64,000 nt of DNA from Schleiferilactobacillus perolens DSM 12744 (GCF_001435585.1 NZ_AZEC01000004.1:181739-245738), one strand, 5' to 3'; numbered from the stretch's first letter, positions 42,670 through 54,513 are shown. The notes: generated by a model from the sequence alone, not told the origin. Made by a program: numbers and translations.

Positions 42670-44394
42670 ATGAGCTGGCAAGATAATTATGAACAATGGC
42701 AAAAGGCTGATCTAACTCCGGATATTGCGGAGGAATTGGCGCAAATGGCTGGACATACCGACGATTTAGAGGATGCATTTACTGCCCCGATGGAGTTTGG
42801 TACAGCAGGAATGCGCGGAGTCATGGGTCCTGGTATCAATCGGATGAACATTTATACGGTGCGACAAGCTACTGAGGGGTTGGCGCGCTTCATGGATAAA
42901 TTACCCGCCGAGAAGAAGCAGCAGGGTGTCGCGATCAGTTTCGATTCCCGTTATCATTCCCAAGAGTTTGCTCACGAGTCTGCGCGCGTTCTCGGTGCGC
43001 ACAACATTCCTTCATACGTTTTTGATTCTTTACGCCCGACACCAGAACTGTCGTTTTCAATTCGCCACTTACACACTTATGCTGGGATTATGATCACGGC
43101 CAGTCACAACCCGAAACAATACAATGGGTATAAGATTTATGGCCCAGATGGTGGTCAAATGCCACCGGAAGAAGCCGATACGATTACTAAGTACATTCGC
43201 GAAGTGACTGACTTATTCCACATTCCGGTCATTCAAGAAACTAAATTGCGGGAAGAAAAGGTTATGCATCTCATTGGTGAAGATGTGGATGAGGCCTATC
43301 TGGACGCCCTGAAGTCAGTCACCATTAATCCTGATTTGATTGCCAGTGACGGCAAAGACATGAAGTTAATTTACAGCCCATTGCACGGGACAGGTAAAGT
43401 ATTGGCCCAACGCGTATTGCAAGGTGCTGGTTTCCAGGCAGTGCGGATCGTGCCGAAACAGGCAATTTTGGATCCAGAATTCCCGACTACACCATTCCCG
43501 AACCCTGAATTTCCGCAGACGTTTGATTTAGCTATTAAATTGGGTAAAGAGGAACATGCGGATGTCTTAATCGCTACAGACCCCGATGCGGATCGTTTAG
43601 GCACCGCGGTGCGCCTGCCCAATGGTGAATATCAACTGTTAACGGGTAACCAGATCGCCAGCATCATGCTGCACTATATTTTGACTGCCCGGAAGAACGC
43701 TGGTACGTTACCGAAGAATGGGGCTGTTGTGAAGTCCTTTGTTTCCACAGAGCTGGCAACGAAGATTGCCGAAAGCTTCGGCATGACGATGATCAATGTG
43801 GAGACTGGTTTCAAGTTTATTGCCGAACAGATTGAACACTTTGAGGAAACCCATGAACATGAATTCTTGTTTGGCTTCGAAGAGAGTTACGGCTATTTGA
43901 TCAAACCGTTTGTTCGCGACAAGGATGCCATGCAGGCCACTTTGCTGCTGGCTGAAGTCGCTGCATTCTATCGGCACCAAGGTAAGACATTGTATGATGG
44001 CCTGCAGGATCTGTACAAGGAATATGGTTACTTTGCCGAGAAGACAGTTTCTCAAGACTTCCCAGGAATCAAGGGTGGAGAAGAAATGAGTGCCTTGATG
44101 ACCAAATTCCGTGAAGAAGAACCCGCAGAATTTGCCAATGTGAAAGTCACCCGGACTGAGGACTATTTGACCGGGATTGCCAAATTGGCGGATGGTAGTC
44201 AAGAAAAACTCACGCTACCTAAGTCCAACGTATTGAAGTTCATCTTGGCTGATGGTACTTGGATCGCCATTCGTCCTTCCGGCACCGAACCCAAGATCAA
44301 ATACTACGTCGGTACCCAAGCTGATTCCCAAGACGCCGCCCACAAGCGGTTAGATGAATTTGAAAAAGCACTAGATGCTTTTGCGAAGGAATAA
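42670..44394 (+). CDS. pgm: Phosphoglucomutase (alpha-D-phosphohexomutase)
   Basis: 574-aa four-domain enzyme interconverting glucose-6-P and glucose-1-P, feeding UDP-glucose and polymer synthesis. Catalytic serine in TASHNPKQYNGYK (near residue 145), Mg loop DPDADRLG, sugar loop GFEESYGYL, phosphate loop RPSGTEPKIK. ATG 42670 is 9 nt from AAAGGAGG; GTG 42667 just before it is possible. Flanked by its own -10 and terminator. Confidence 0.95.
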   Translation: MSWQDNYEQWQKADLTPDIAEELAQMAGHTDDLEDAFTAPMEFGTAGMRGVMGPGINRMNIYTVRQATEGLARFMDKLPAEKKQQGVAISFDSRYHSQEFAHESARVLGAHNIPSYVFDSLRPTPELSFSIRHLHTYAGIMITASHNPKQYNGYKIYGPDGGQMPPEEADTITKYIREVTDLFHIPVIQETKLREEKVMHLIGEDVDEAYLDALKSVTINPDLIASDGKDMKLIYSPLHGTGKVLAQRVLQGAGFQAVRIVPKQAILDPEFPTTPFPNPEFPQTFDLAIKLGKEEHADVLIATDPDADRLGTAVRLPNGEYQLLTGNQIASIMLHYILTARKNAGTLPKNGAVVKSFVSTELATKIAESFGMTMINVETGFKFIAEQIEHFEETHEHEFLFGFEESYGYLIKPFVRDKDAMQATLLLAEVAAFYRHQGKTLYDGLQDLYKEYGYFAEKTVSQDFPGIKGGEEMSALMTKFREEEPAEFANVKVTRTEDYLTGIAKLADGSQEKLTLPKSNVLKFILADGTWIAIRPSGTEPKIKYYVGTQADSQDAAHKRLDEFEKALDAFAKE

Positions 44395-44406
44395 ACTATC
44401 CGGAGT

Positions 44407-44442
44407 AGGGACTAGGACAAAATTTGATCCTAGTCCCTTTTT
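44407..44442 (+). terminator. pgm terminator
   Basis: AGGGACTAGGA pairs with TCCTAGTCCCT around CAAAATTTGA, followed by T-rich tail. Confidence 0.9.
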
Positions 44443-44525
44443 CTAATGTCAGAGCGCCTTGCTACTGCTTCCTTAGAGTGGTAAGCTATCAACAATTTAA
44501 CTAAGTCTATGAAGGAGTGGTCAGC

Positions 44526-45179
44526 ATGGGTCTGCATCAGTACATCACGGGTTTGACGAATTTGGAATGGTTGGATCGGGCACCGGGTTTCTTCAAGTAT
44601 CAACAACATTCGGTGGCGGCCCATTCATTCAAAGTTGCTGCCATTGCCCAGATGCTGGGCGACATTGAGGAACTACACGGCAACAAGATCGATTGGAAAA
44701 TGCTCTATGAAAAATCGTTAAACCATGATTATACTGAACGGTTCATCGGTGACATCAAGACACCTGTCAAATATGCCACCAAGGAATTACGGCACATGCT
44801 GGCCCGTGTGGAGACGCACATGACGGAGAATTTTATCCAGAATGAAATTCCTAGCGAGTTGCAAAATATTTATCGGCGGCGGTTAGGAGAAGGCAAAGAT
44901 GATTCACTTGAAGGCAAGATTCTTTCCGTCGCTGATAAGGTGGACTTGCTCTATGAGTCATTTGGGGAAATCCAAAAGGGCAATCCAGAAACTGTTTATA
45001 GTGACATTTTCCGAGAAAGCTTAACGACCATTGTCGCGTTCAAAGAAATGCCTTCTGTGCAATATTTCTTGACCAATGTCTTACCTGATTTGCTGAATGA
45101 AGATTTCACTGATCGAGACAAGTTGGCTAAAATCACCAAAGAAATCATGCCTGAATATCACTTTGCCAAGGAACAATAA
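44526..45179 (+). CDS. HD domain phosphohydrolase (YfbR-like)
   Basis: 217-aa HD-domain protein. Metal ligands are seen in HSVAAHSFKVA and NHDYTE, with ADKVDLLYE completing the site, as in YfbR 5'-deoxynucleotidases. ATG 44526 is 8 nt from AAGGAG. It is often found just before uvrB in lactobacilli. Substrate unproven; nucleotide house-cleaning is likely. Confidence 0.8.
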   Translation: MGLHQYITGLTNLEWLDRAPGFFKYQQHSVAAHSFKVAAIAQMLGDIEELHGNKIDWKMLYEKSLNHDYTERFIGDIKTPVKYATKELRHMLARVETHMTENFIQNEIPSELQNIYRRRLGEGKDDSLEGKILSVADKVDLLYESFGEIQKGNPETVYSDIFRESLTTIVAFKEMPSVQYFLTNVLPDLLNEDFTDRDKLAKITKEIMPEYHFAKEQ

Positions 45180-45190
45180 TTTGTTTTTGT

Positions 45191-45242
45191 AAACTGTCTG
45201 GATGACCATCTCAATGGGGGATTGGTTGCCCAGACAGTTTTT
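45191..45242 (+). terminator. Terminator after the HD gene
   Basis: AAACTGTCTGG pairs with CCAGACAGTTT around a 27-nt loop, T-rich end. Confidence 0.85.
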
Positions 45243-45262
45243 ACTTGTGAGCAACCATCTGG

Positions 45263-45288
45263 CGAAAGTATGTTCGTCGTGGTACAAT
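45263..45288 (+). promoter_or_regulatory. uvrB promoter with LexA-type SOS box
   Basis: CGAAAGTATGTTCG (45263-45276) matches CGAACATATGTTCG at 12 of 14 positions. -10 TACAAT is at 45283-45288, so the box covers the -35 region. A leader of about 140 nt follows before the start codon. Confidence 0.7.
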
Positions 45289-45433
45289 ACGGCTAGTGAA
45301 TTATCAGGTGGTGCGGCTAAGGTTTGCCAACCTGCCTCGTATATTAATCGTTTTTAGCGCAGAAGCTCTCGCCAGCTTGTGCGTTTCATTTTCTCATTTT
45401 GTGCAATAGCGTAATTGTGGAGGAGGAATTTTT

Positions 45434-47437
45434 TTGATCACTCGCCAAGCAGATCGTCCCTTTCAATTAGTCTCAAAGTATCAGCCCGCCGGCGACCAAG
45501 GCGCGGCCATTAGTCGAATTACAAAAGATTTTAACAAAGGCGAAAAGCAGGTGGTTCTGGAAGGGGCTACCGGGACCGGTAAAACCTTCACCATGGCTAA
45601 CGTCATTGCCAATCTCAACAAGCCGACGTTGGTCATTTCACATAACAAGACGCTGGCCGGTCAACTCTACGGAGAATTCAAAGAGTTCTTCCCTCATAAT
45701 GCAGTGGAATATTTCGTCAGTTATTATGATTATTACCAACCTGAGGCGTATGTGCCCTCCAGCGACACATACATCGAGAAGGATGCCAGCATCAATGATG
45801 AAATTGATAAACTGCGTCATTCAGCCACCAGTGCTTTATTGGAACGAAACGACGTGATCGTGGTAGCCAGCGTCTCCTGTATCTTTGGCTTAGGCGACCC
45901 GGTGGAATATGCGAAAAGCGTAATTTCATTACGAGCTGGTATGGAAATCGATCGGAATACGCTCCTGCGAGAATTAGTCGGTATCCAGTTTGAACGAAAT
46001 GATATTGATTTCCAACGGGGCCGTTTCCGGGTCCGGGGAGATGTTGTGGAGATTTTCCCGGCTTCCCAGGACGAGAATGCGATTCGGGTCGAATTTTTTG
46101 GTGATGAAATTGACCGAATTGTCGAAGTCGATGCATTGACGGGTGAAATAATTGGTGAACGAGACCAAGTATCCATCTTCCCGGCGACCCACTTCATGAC
46201 CAATGATGAGCAAATGGAAGGTGCCATCAAACGGATTCAAGATGAACTGAAGGATCGTCTGAAGTGGTTCCGGGACAATGGTAAATTACTCGAGGCTCAA
46301 CGGTTGGAACAACGGACCAATTACGACATTGATATGATGCGCGAAATGGGCTATACCAACGGAATCGAAAACTACTCTGCGCCGCTAGAAGGGCGCGCCC
46401 CTGGCGTTCCGCCACACACACTGATTGATTTCTTCCCGAAGGATTTCAATATTATGATTGATGAATCCCATGTCACGATGCCGCAAATTCGGGGCATGTA
46501 CAATGGGGATCGGGCGCGGAAACAAATGTTAGTGGACTATGGCTTCCGTCTGCCTTCTGCGCGGGATAATCGGCCGTTGAAATTGAATGAATTTGAAGAA
46601 CACGTCAAACGCATCCTCTACGTCTCAGCCACTCCTGGCCCTTATGAAGTCGACCGGTCCGAGGATCATGTGCCGCAAATTATTCGGCCGACGGGACTTT
46701 TGGATCCAGTCATCGAAGTGCGGCCGATCATGGGCCAAATTGATGACTTGGTTGGTGAGATCAACAAACGAGTGGAGAAGCACGAGCGGGTCTTTGTCAC
46801 GACCATGACCAAGAAGATGGCCGAGGATTTGACCGATTATCTGAAAGAAATGGGTCTGAAAGTTCGTTATCTGCACTCGGATATCAAAACTTTGGAACGG
46901 ACGCAAATCATCCGCGACTTGCGACTAGGCGTTTTTGATGTCTTAATTGGGATCAATTTGTTGCGAGAAGGAATTGATGTCCCAGAAGTGTCCCTGATTG
47001 CTATTTTGGATGCTGATAAAGAGGGATTCTTACGGTCTGAACAATCCTTGACCCAGATCATCGGCCGAGCATCGCGTAATGTCCATGGTAAAGTAATTAT
47101 GTATGCAGACTCTGTGACTGATTCGATGAAGGGCGCGATTGATAAAACCCGGCATCGACGGGAAGTACAGGAAGCCTTCAATGAGGAACATCATGTCACT
47201 CCAACCACGATTGTGAAGCCAATTCGGGACGCCATCTCGGTGGTCAAGTCTGTCGATGTGGCGGATGAAGAGACCAAGACCAGCGACATTGATCTGAGCA
47301 ACATGACGAAGAAAGAGCGGACTGAACTGATCAAGAACCTCACAGAACAAATGCAGGCGGCAGCGAAGAAGTTAGACTTTGAGTCAGCAGCCACCTTACG
47401 GGATACAATTCTAGAATTGAAAGCAGAAGTGGATTAA
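45434..47437 (+). CDS. uvrB: Excinuclease ABC subunit B
   Basis: 667-aa nucleotide excision repair helicase. Walker [11 protein letters not shown], damage-clamping beta-hairpin [21 protein letters not shown] (split across domain), DEXH-like [16 protein letters not shown], and the C-terminal UVR domain that binds UvrC (last 40 residues). Starts at TTG 45434 after [26 protein letters not shown] suits the family. SOS box upstream, uvrA 4 nt downstream. Confidence 0.96.
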   Translation: MITRQADRPFQLVSKYQPAGDQGAAISRITKDFNKGEKQVVLEGATGTGKTFTMANVIANLNKPTLVISHNKTLAGQLYGEFKEFFPHNAVEYFVSYYDYYQPEAYVPSSDTYIEKDASINDEIDKLRHSATSALLERNDVIVVASVSCIFGLGDPVEYAKSVISLRAGMEIDRNTLLRELVGIQFERNDIDFQRGRFRVRGDVVEIFPASQDENAIRVEFFGDEIDRIVEVDALTGEIIGERDQVSIFPATHFMTNDEQMEGAIKRIQDELKDRLKWFRDNGKLLEAQRLEQRTNYDIDMMREMGYTNGIENYSAPLEGRAPGVPPHTLIDFFPKDFNIMIDESHVTMPQIRGMYNGDRARKQMLVDYGFRLPSARDNRPLKLNEFEEHVKRILYVSATPGPYEVDRSEDHVPQIIRPTGLLDPVIEVRPIMGQIDDLVGEINKRVEKHERVFVTTMTKKMAEDLTDYLKEMGLKVRYLHSDIKTLERTQIIRDLRLGVFDVLIGINLLREGIDVPEVSLIAILDADKEGFLRSEQSLTQIIGRASRNVHGKVIMYADSVTDSMKGAIDKTRHRREVQEAFNEEHHVTPTTIVKPIRDAISVVKSVDVADEETKTSDIDLSNMTKKERTELIKNLTEQMQAAAKKLDFESAATLRDTILELKAEVD

Positions 47438-47441
47438 ACAT

Positions 47442-50330
47442 ATGGCGAACGACAAAATTGTGATACACGGTGCCCGCGCGCACAATCTTAAAGATATTGA
47501 TGTGACCATTCCGCGTGACAAGTTGGTCGTAGTGACCGGTTTGTCCGGTTCGGGCAAGAGTTCATTGGCATTTGATACGCTATATGCCGAGGGACAGCGG
47601 CGCTACGTTGAGAGCTTGTCAGCTTATGCTCGACAATTTTTAGGCCAGATGCAAAAGCCGGATGTGGACAGCATTGACGGTTTATCACCGGCTATTTCGA
47701 TTGATCAAAAGACGACATCGAAAAATCCGCGTTCAACCGTGGGAACAGTTACTGAAATTAACGACTATTTACGGCTCTTATGGGCGCGGGTGGGGCATCC
47801 CATTTGTCCGAATGACGGCACTCCTATTCAGAGTCAATCTGTGGATCAAATGGCGGCCCGAGTACTCAATTTGCCTGAAGGTTCGCGGATTCAGATCATG
47901 TCGCCGATTGTTCGGCAAAAGAAGGGTACCCAGCAGAAGGAATTTGCTCGGGTCAAGCGCGAAGGTTACGTCCGGATTCGCGTCGATGGTGAGACTTACG
48001 ACATTAGTGAAGCACCAGAATTAGAAAAGAACAAAAAGCATGATGTGGACATTGTTGTGGACCGAATTGTTGTGCGGCCCAATGTCCGTTCACGTCTTTT
48101 TGATTCACTGGAAGCTGCACTGCGCTTGTCTGATGGTTATGCTAATGTGGATGTCATCGGTGGCGAACCGTTGGTATTCTCAGAGCACTATGCCTGCCCA
48201 ATCTGTGGGTTTACCGTGGGTGAGTTGGAGCCGCGCTTATTTTCTTTCAATGCGCCGTTTGGTGCCTGCCCTGACTGTGACGGCCTTGGTATGAAACTTT
48301 CCGTCGATCCTGATCTGGTGATTCCTGATGATACCAAGACCCTGCGGGAGGGTGCCTTAGCCCCTTGGAATCCAATTAGTTCGCAATACTATCCGGAATT
48401 ATTGGAACAAGCTGCCAAGGCGTTCCATGTGGACATGGATACTCCGTTTAAGAAACTACCGAAGAAAGATCGGGAGCTTGTTTTGAATGGCTCAGCGGGC
48501 AAGGAATTCCATTTCCATTATGAAAACGATTTTGGTGGTGTGCGGGATGTGGATGTCGCCTTTGAAGGGGTGCTCTCTAATGTCTCCCGTCGTTATCGGG
48601 ATACCAACAGCGACTTCACGCGCGAACAGATGCGGCAATACATGACCGAGTTGACTTGTCCGACTTGCCATGGCAAGCGGCTGAACCGACAGGCGTTATC
48701 TGTAAAATTGGATGGCGAAGACATCGCGGATGTATCGGATCTGTCCATCAAGGACGCACTGCCATTTTTCCAACACGTTAAACTGTCTGAACAGGAGACG
48801 GTGATCGCAAAACCGATCCTGAAAGAAGTCCGCGATCGGCTGACTTTCTTGCGCAACGTGGGATTGGATTACTTAACTTTGTCCCGTTCTGCTGGCACAT
48901 TATCTGGCGGGGAAGCGCAGCGAATTCGGTTGGCCACCCAAATTGGTTCTAACCTTTCTGGCGTCCTTTATATCTTGGATGAACCGTCAATTGGGTTACA
49001 TCAGCGCGATAATGACCGTTTGATTTCTTCTTTAAAGAAAATGCGAGATCTGGGAAATACCCTGATCGTCGTCGAGCACGATGAGGACACCATGCGGGCG
49101 GCGGATTATCTGATTGATATTGGCCCGGGTGCCGGCGAAAAGGGCGGCCGTGTCATGGCAGCTGGGACCCCGGCACAAGTTGCTAAAGATCCCAAGTCGC
49201 TCACGGGACAATACTTAGCTGGTAAGAAATTCGTGCCGGTACCGCTTACCCGGCGATCCGGTAATGGCAAGAAGATTCGAATTACCGGGGCCGCAGAGAA
49301 CAATCTGAAAGGCATTGATGTAGACTTTCCGTTAGGTAAGTTTATCGTGGTGACTGGTGTATCCGGTTCAGGCAAGTCCACGCTGGTCAACCAGATTTTG
49401 AAACGGGCATTGGCCCAGAAACTTAACCGTAACTCCCACAAGGCTGGGAAGTACAAGTCAATTTCTGGATATAAAAATATCGAAAAACTCGTGGATATTG
49501 ACCAGAGTCCCATTGGTCGGACGCCCCGGAGCAATCCGGCCACCTATACAAGTGTGTTTGACGACATTCGCGACCTATTTGCGAAGACCAACGAGGCCAA
49601 AGTCCGTGGCTACAGCAAGGGCCGCTTTAGCTTTAACGTCAAGGGCGGTCGCTGTGAGACCTGCAAGGGCGATGGGATCATTCGGATCGAAATGAACTTC
49701 TTGCCGGATATTTATGTACCGTGTGAAGTATGCCATGGGACCCGTTACAATTCTGAAACCCTGGAAGTCACCTATCATGGCAAAAACATCGCCCAGGTGC
49801 TGGATATGACTGTGGCAGAGGCCCTGGATTTCTTCAAGGCTATTCCCAAGATTACCCGGAAGCTGCAAACCATCGTCGACGTGGGCCTGGGTTACGTGAA
49901 AATGGGCCAGCCAGCGACGACCCTTTCTGGTGGCGAGGCCCAGCGGATGAAGCTGGCTTCTGAACTTTACAAGAAGTCTACGGGAAATAACTTCTACATT
50001 CTGGATGAACCCACGACAGGGTTGCACACAGATGATATCAAGCGCCTGCTCGTGGTCTTGGAACGGTTAGTCGATGAGGGCAATACGGTGTTGATCATTG
50101 AACACAATCTTGACGTGGTCAAGAGTGCCGACTGGCTGATCGATCTGGGACCCGAGGGCGGTGACGGCGGTGGTACGGTGGTCGCTGAAGGGACTCCTGA
50201 ACAAGTCGCTGAAGTCCCAGAGAGTTATACTGGTCAATATTTAGGACCAGTATTGAAACGGGATAAAGCAAGGACTGAAAAGACGCTGACAAAAACCAAA
50301 AAGTCGGCATCAGTGAAGGCCAAAAAGTAG
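47442..50330 (+). CDS. uvrA: Excinuclease ABC subunit A
   Basis: 962-aa damage sensor with two ABC ATPase modules. First Walker [15 protein letters not shown] (about 31), a zinc module CPICGF...CPDCDGLG, signature [12 protein letters not shown], then second Walker [14 protein letters not shown] (about 640), CETCKGDG...CEVCHG zinc finger and [12 protein letters not shown]. Lysine-rich C-terminal tail. Cotranscribed with uvrB and therefore SOS-inducible. Confidence 0.97.
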   Translation: MANDKIVIHGARAHNLKDIDVTIPRDKLVVVTGLSGSGKSSLAFDTLYAEGQRRYVESLSAYARQFLGQMQKPDVDSIDGLSPAISIDQKTTSKNPRSTVGTVTEINDYLRLLWARVGHPICPNDGTPIQSQSVDQMAARVLNLPEGSRIQIMSPIVRQKKGTQQKEFARVKREGYVRIRVDGETYDISEAPELEKNKKHDVDIVVDRIVVRPNVRSRLFDSLEAALRLSDGYANVDVIGGEPLVFSEHYACPICGFTVGELEPRLFSFNAPFGACPDCDGLGMKLSVDPDLVIPDDTKTLREGALAPWNPISSQYYPELLEQAAKAFHVDMDTPFKKLPKKDRELVLNGSAGKEFHFHYENDFGGVRDVDVAFEGVLSNVSRRYRDTNSDFTREQMRQYMTELTCPTCHGKRLNRQALSVKLDGEDIADVSDLSIKDALPFFQHVKLSEQETVIAKPILKEVRDRLTFLRNVGLDYLTLSRSAGTLSGGEAQRIRLATQIGSNLSGVLYILDEPSIGLHQRDNDRLISSLKKMRDLGNTLIVVEHDEDTMRAADYLIDIGPGAGEKGGRVMAAGTPAQVAKDPKSLTGQYLAGKKFVPVPLTRRSGNGKKIRITGAAENNLKGIDVDFPLGKFIVVTGVSGSGKSTLVNQILKRALAQKLNRNSHKAGKYKSISGYKNIEKLVDIDQSPIGRTPRSNPATYTSVFDDIRDLFAKTNEAKVRGYSKGRFSFNVKGGRCETCKGDGIIRIEMNFLPDIYVPCEVCHGTRYNSETLEVTYHGKNIAQVLDMTVAEALDFFKAIPKITRKLQTIVDVGLGYVKMGQPATTLSGGEAQRMKLASELYKKSTGNNFYILDEPTTGLHTDDIKRLLVVLERLVDEGNTVLIIEHNLDVVKSADWLIDLGPEGGDGGGTVVAEGTPEQVAEVPESYTGQYLGPVLKRDKARTEKTLTKTKKSASVKAKK

Positions 50331-50335
50331 TGAAT

Positions 50336-50387
50336 AAGAGAGCTGCACCGAAATGGCCCAGGGGTCGTTGCGGGTGCAGCTCTTTTA
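50336..50387 (+). terminator. uvrBA terminator
   Basis: AAGAGAGCTGCACC pairs with GGTGCAGCTCTTTT around a 22-nt loop. Confidence 0.9.
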
Positions 50388-50430
50388 ATTGGGAACAATT
50401 AGTTTGGTACACAAACGACACGCCCGGATG

Positions 50431-50439
50431 TGTTATAAT
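50431..50439 (+). promoter_or_regulatory. rapZ extended -10 promoter
   Basis: TGTTATAAT, 29 nt before the rapZ ATG. Confidence 0.6.
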
Positions 50440-50467
50440 GTCAGCGAGTCAGAAAAGGAGGATTTGG

Positions 50468-51358
50468 ATGTCTGCAGGTAATCCCTTAGATGTTGTGATC
50501 ATTACCGGTATGAGTGGCGCCGGCAAGACGATTGGGGCTCAGGCTTTTGAGGACCTGGGCTATTTTGTGATTGATAATATGCCACCTTCCTTGTTGCCCA
50601 AATTCTGGGAATTGGTACAAGAGTCCGGTACAATTTCTAAAGTTGCCCTGGTCATTGATTTACGCTCCCGTGCTTTTTACGATCAAATCATTTCGATGTT
50701 GGCGGACTTGGACAATGCCAATACCGCCCACACGCGCATCTTGTTCTTGGATGCGTCCAATTCGGAATTAGTTGCCCGCTACAAAGAAACTCGCCGGTCT
50801 CATCCGCTGGCAATGGACGGGCGGCTGTTGGAAGGTATTAAGAAAGAACGCACATTACTGACAGAAATGAAGAATCGTGCGCAAATCGTGATTGATACTT
50901 CGAATATGTCGCCGCGGGAGCTGCGCGAAGATATTTTTGCGCACTTTAAAGAACAAGGGGAAACGCCCTTCCATGTGGAAGTCATGTCGTTTGGCTATAA
51001 GTATGGCCTGCCCATTGACGCCGATATCGTCATGGATGTCCGCTTTTTACCGAATCCTTATTATATTCCCGCTTATAAACCGTTAACGGGACTCGATAAA
51101 CCTGTTTACGACTATGTCATGAAGCAACCCGAGACCGAAGCATTTTATCAACAATTTCTTAATTTGTTATGGTTAACCATGCCCGGCTACCAACGGGAAG
51201 GAAAGACCAGTATGACGATTGCCATCGGGTGTACCGGCGGTCAACACCGCAGCGTGGCCATTGCTCAGCGGTTAGCCGATGATTTGGGAAAGAAATATCC
51301 CGTGGATGTGACCCACCGTGATATGGCCCGGCGAAAGGAGACTGTGAACCGTTCATGA
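50468..51358 (+). CDS. rapZ: RNase adapter/nucleotide-binding protein RapZ (YvcJ)
   Basis: 296-aa P-loop protein; Walker A GMSGAGKT at residues 13-20, conserved [22 protein letters not shown], and the C-terminal CTGGQHRSV phosphate-binding loop. In enterobacteria RapZ guides sRNA decay; in Firmicutes YvcJ binds GTP and influences competence. ATG 50468 follows GGAGG by 6 nt; earlier in-frame starts lie in the uvrA terminator. First gene of rapZ-yvcK-whiA, joined by overlaps. Confidence 0.94.
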   Translation: MSAGNPLDVVIITGMSGAGKTIGAQAFEDLGYFVIDNMPPSLLPKFWELVQESGTISKVALVIDLRSRAFYDQIISMLADLDNANTAHTRILFLDASNSELVARYKETRRSHPLAMDGRLLEGIKKERTLLTEMKNRAQIVIDTSNMSPRELREDIFAHFKEQGETPFHVEVMSFGYKYGLPIDADIVMDVRFLPNPYYIPAYKPLTGLDKPVYDYVMKQPETEAFYQQFLNLLWLTMPGYQREGKTSMTIAIGCTGGQHRSVAIAQRLADDLGKKYPVDVTHRDMARRKETVNRS

Positions 51359-52392
51359 ATGGTGATAATCGAATTATCCGTGTCATCCGCGGCCGCCGCC
51401 CGAAAGTCGTGGTCATTGGCGGTGGAACGGGCCTGCCTGTTATTTTGAGTGCGCTGCGCCAACAGAATGCCGATATTACAGCGGTGGTCACGGTGGCAGA
51501 TGACGGCGGTTCTTCCGGTGTGCTGCGCAATTATATTAATGTCGTACCACCTGGTGACATCCGTAATGTCCTGGTTTCTTTATCCCAGTTGTCCGAAGCA
51601 GAATTACGAATTTTTCAGTATCGCTTCGAGAGTTCTGATGCCTTTTTATCCGGCCACGCGATTGGCAACTTAATTATTACGGCATTGGCTGAAATGGATG
51701 GCGGTATTTTTACCGCGGTTCAGGAATTAGCGGCGATGATGAAAGTAGATGGCCATGTGTATCCCGTAGCCAATGTGCCATTGACGTTGAACGCTGAGTT
51801 TACTGATGGGGCTAAAGCACAAGGTGAGACGGAAATTTCTGGTGCTGGCAAGCGCATCAAACGGGTTTGGGTTACGCAAAAAGATGATCCCAGTGTACCG
51901 CCAGAAGCGGCCGATCCGGTCATTGATGCCATTCAGGCCGCCGAAGTGGTGGTTCTTGGTCCCGGCTCATTATTCACCAGTATTTTACCTAATCTCATGA
52001 TTGACAATGTCCATCAGGCGTTACAAACCACTCCGGCAAATATTACTTATATTTGTAACATCATGACCCAAAAGGGGGAGACGGAAAACTTCACCGATGC
52101 GGATCATGTGCGTGTCTTGGATCAGCATCTGGGCGGTCAATACATCGACACCGTGTTGGTCAATACCGAACCGGTGCCGCCGGATTACATGGATCGGCAA
52201 AAGTATGATGAATATCTCTACCAAGTGCGCCATGATTTTGCCGGGTTGCGGCAGCTTGGCTGCAACGTGATTACGGACAACTTTTTATCCCTGCACGATC
52301 GGGGTGTTTTCCATAACGGCGATAAAGTGGCGAAAGAACTGTTGAACCTGGCATTCCAGGCAAAACTCGACAAGAAGGGCTGGGTGCATTAA
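51355..52392 (+). CDS. yvcK: Gluconeogenesis factor YvcK
   Basis: 345-aa CofD-like protein; nucleotide loop [14 protein letters not shown] near residue 21, [11 protein letters not shown] and PPGDIRNVL. YvcK binds UDP-sugars and affects cell wall homeostasis on gluconeogenic carbon. Overlaps rapZ by 4 nt (ATGA) and whiA by 1 nt. Confidence 0.95.
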   Translation: MNGDNRIIRVIRGRRPKVVVIGGGTGLPVILSALRQQNADITAVVTVADDGGSSGVLRNYINVVPPGDIRNVLVSLSQLSEAELRIFQYRFESSDAFLSGHAIGNLIITALAEMDGGIFTAVQELAAMMKVDGHVYPVANVPLTLNAEFTDGAKAQGETEISGAGKRIKRVWVTQKDDPSVPPEAADPVIDAIQAAEVVVLGPGSLFTSILPNLMIDNVHQALQTTPANITYICNIMTQKGETENFTDADHVRVLDQHLGGQYIDTVLVNTEPVPPDYMDRQKYDEYLYQVRHDFAGLRQLGCNVITDNFLSLHDRGVFHNGDKVAKELLNLAFQAKLDKKGWVH

Positions 52393-53345
52393 TGGCGTCA
52401 TTTGCCAGTCAAGTAAAAAAAGAGCTCACCCTGCTGCCGGTACATCGCCAGCATGCCCGGGCTGAACTGGCAGCGCTCATTCGCATGAATGGGGCGCTGC
52501 GGTTGGTGGATCACCAATTTGTGTTAAGCGTGCAGACCGAGAATCCGGCGATTGCCCGGCGGATTTATGCCTTGTTAAAACAGGTGTATCACGTTGAGGC
52601 AGAACTGCTGGTAAGCCGTAAGATGAATTTGCGGAAAAATTATAATTACGCGGTGCGGTTAAAGGGCGGCAGTCATCGCGTACTTACGGATCTGTCGATT
52701 TTGCAAAATGATCAGTTGCATTTGAGTCACCAGATTTCAGCGGATATTTGGGAGCGCCAGCCGTTGTTGCGGTCCTATCTGCGGGGTGCGTTTTTGGCCG
52801 GCGGATCGGTTAACAATCCCGAAACCAGCCGGTATCACCTGGAGATATACTCCACGTATGCGGATCACAGTGCAGATCTTTTGAAAGTCATGCATCAGTT
52901 TCATCTCAATGCCAAAGAGACCCAGCGGCGCAGCGGATTCATTGTCTATCTGAAGGAAGCCGAGCAGGTCGCTGATTTTCTGCAATTGATTGGCGCCACC
53001 AATGCCATGCTGCAGTTTGAGGATGTGCGCATTGTCCGCGATATGCGTAATTCGGTTAACCGATTGGTGAATTGCGAGACGGCTAATATGAATAAAACGG
53101 TCAACGCTGCTGCCAAACAGATCGACAATATTGAATACATTCAGGCTACCGTGGGTCTGAATCAGTTGTCACCGTCCCTGCGCGAAATTGCAGTGGTCCG
53201 CTTGGCCAATCCAGAAGTGTCTTTGAAAGAACTGGGAGAAATGTTACCCAACGGACCGGTTTCAAAATCCGGTGTGAATCATCGCTTGCGCAAGATCAAC
53301 ACGTTTGCAGAATCATTGCGGCAAGGAGACAGAAAGGAAGCTTAA
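52392..53345 (+). CDS. whiA: DNA-binding protein WhiA
   Basis: 317-aa protein with an N-terminal LAGLIDADG-like homing-endonuclease fold (about 90-200, [15 protein letters not shown]) and a C-terminal helix-turn-helix (about 250-310, [22 protein letters not shown]). In Bacillus it affects chromosome segregation and division. Coupled to yvcK. Confidence 0.95.
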   Translation: MASFASQVKKELTLLPVHRQHARAELAALIRMNGALRLVDHQFVLSVQTENPAIARRIYALLKQVYHVEAELLVSRKMNLRKNYNYAVRLKGGSHRVLTDLSILQNDQLHLSHQISADIWERQPLLRSYLRGAFLAGGSVNNPETSRYHLEIYSTYADHSADLLKVMHQFHLNAKETQRRSGFIVYLKEAEQVADFLQLIGATNAMLQFEDVRIVRDMRNSVNRLVNCETANMNKTVNAAAKQIDNIEYIQATVGLNQLSPSLREIAVVRLANPEVSLKELGEMLPNGPVSKSGVNHRLRKINTFAESLRQGDRKEA

Positions 53346-53350
53346 ACATT

Positions 53351-53818
53351 ATGGCGACGCCAATTATTCTGGATCAGCAGTTGTGTTTTTCAATTTACCA
53401 GGCCCACAAGGTGTTTAATCATTTTTACACCAAGGCGTTGGCCCCGTTTTCTTTGACTTATTCTCAATACATTGTTCTGTTAGCCCTGTGGCAGTATGGC
53501 ACGCTTTCTGTCAAAGACTTGGGAGCGCGGGTCGGCTTGGACAGTGGTACGCTCACACCGCTGCTCAAGCGTCTGGAAAAAGATGGCTGGCTGACCCGAT
53601 CCCGGTCTAAGAACGATGAACGTAAATTAGACGTCGCTTTAACGGACCATGGTCAAGCCATGCAAGAGAAAGTCTATGAGCGTGTGGGGACCTGTCTGGA
53701 ATGGATCGGGTTATCGGCGGATCAGTATGCGCAGATGCGGGATACGGTGTTGTCCGTGCGCGATCATCTGGCAGACATCCCGGACAACTATTTTGATCAC
53801 CTCGATGACGCCCACTGA
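53351..53818 (+). CDS. MarR family regulator, OhrR-like
   Basis: 155-aa winged-helix regulator. The N-terminal QQLCFSIYQAHKVFNHFY and SLTYSQYIVLLALW closely follow OhrR, with Cys12 in the position of the peroxide-sensing cysteine. DNA-reading part is LDSGTLTPLLKRLEKDGW and the wing RSRSKNDERKLDVALT. It starts 5 nt after whiA, so it is probably transcribed with it. No ohr peroxidase gene is nearby, so the target is unknown. Confidence 0.85.
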   Translation: MATPIILDQQLCFSIYQAHKVFNHFYTKALAPFSLTYSQYIVLLALWQYGTLSVKDLGARVGLDSGTLTPLLKRLEKDGWLTRSRSKNDERKLDVALTDHGQAMQEKVYERVGTCLEWIGLSADQYAQMRDTVLSVRDHLADIPDNYFDHLDDAH

Positions 53819-53826
53819 TGGATCAA

Positions 53827-53884
53827 AAAATAAGCCCCAGAGATTTCCATTTTACACGGAAATCTCTGGGGCTTATTCATTTTC
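53827..53884. terminator. Bidirectional terminator ohrR-like/clpP
   Basis: Perfect 20-bp stem AATAAGCCCCAGAGATTTCC with its complement around ATTTTACAC; serves both convergent genes. Confidence 0.95.
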
Positions 53885-53919
53885 GTTAAGCATTAAACCG
53901 ATTGGTACCCGGTCACGAA

Positions 53920-54513
53920 TTACTTGCTTTCAGGATTTGTCCGATCCATGATGTGATCGATCAAACCGTAATCTTTAGCTTGTTCAGCCGTGAGGTAGTT
54001 ATCCCGTTCGGTATCTTGCTGAATCTTTTCAATGGGTTGACCAGTGGTATCGGCCAAGATTTGGTTAATCTTTTCCCGGGTCTTCAGAATTTCTTCTGCC
54101 GCAATCTGAATATCAGTTTGCTGACCCTGGGCGCCGCCGAGTGGTTGGTGAATTAAGACGGTGGCGTTAGGCAGAGCATAACGCTTGCCCTTCGTGCCGG
54201 CCGTCAACAGGATGGAGGCCATGGAAGCCGCCATACCGATGGCAATCGTCTGTACGTCTGCCTTGACAAAGTTCATAGTATCCATGATTGCCAAGCCGGA
54301 AGTGATGACACCACCCGGAGAATTGATGTATAGGTAAATATCTTTTTCTGAATCTTGAGCATCCAAGAACAGCAGTTGGGCAATAATCGAATTGGCCATT
54401 TGGTCATTAACCTCGCCGGACAGCATGATGATGCGGTCCTTTAATAGACGGGAATAAATGTCGTAGGCCCGTTCGCCCCGAGAAGTCTGTTCAATAACTG
54501 TAGGGACTAACAT
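53920..54513 (-). CDS. clpP: ATP-dependent Clp protease proteolytic subunit
   Basis: 197-aa serine protease that forms the tetradecameric chamber fed by ClpC, ClpE or ClpX. Catalytic triad Ser97 (GMAASMAS), His122 (IHQPLGG), Asp171. Strong RBS AAGGAGG. A CIRCE operator lies about 80 nt upstream, and no CtsR heptad (GGTCAAA) was found, so HrcA control is suggested. Confidence 0.97.
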   Translation of the reverse strand: MLVPTVIEQTSRGERAYDIYSRLLKDRIIMLSGEVNDQMANSIIAQLLFLDAQDSEKDIYLYINSPGGVITSGLAIMDTMNFVKADVQTIAIGMAASMASILLTAGTKGKRYALPNATVLIHQPLGGAQGQQTDIQIAAEEILKTREKINQILADTTGQPIEKIQQDTERDNYLTAEQAKDYGLIDHIMDRTNPESK

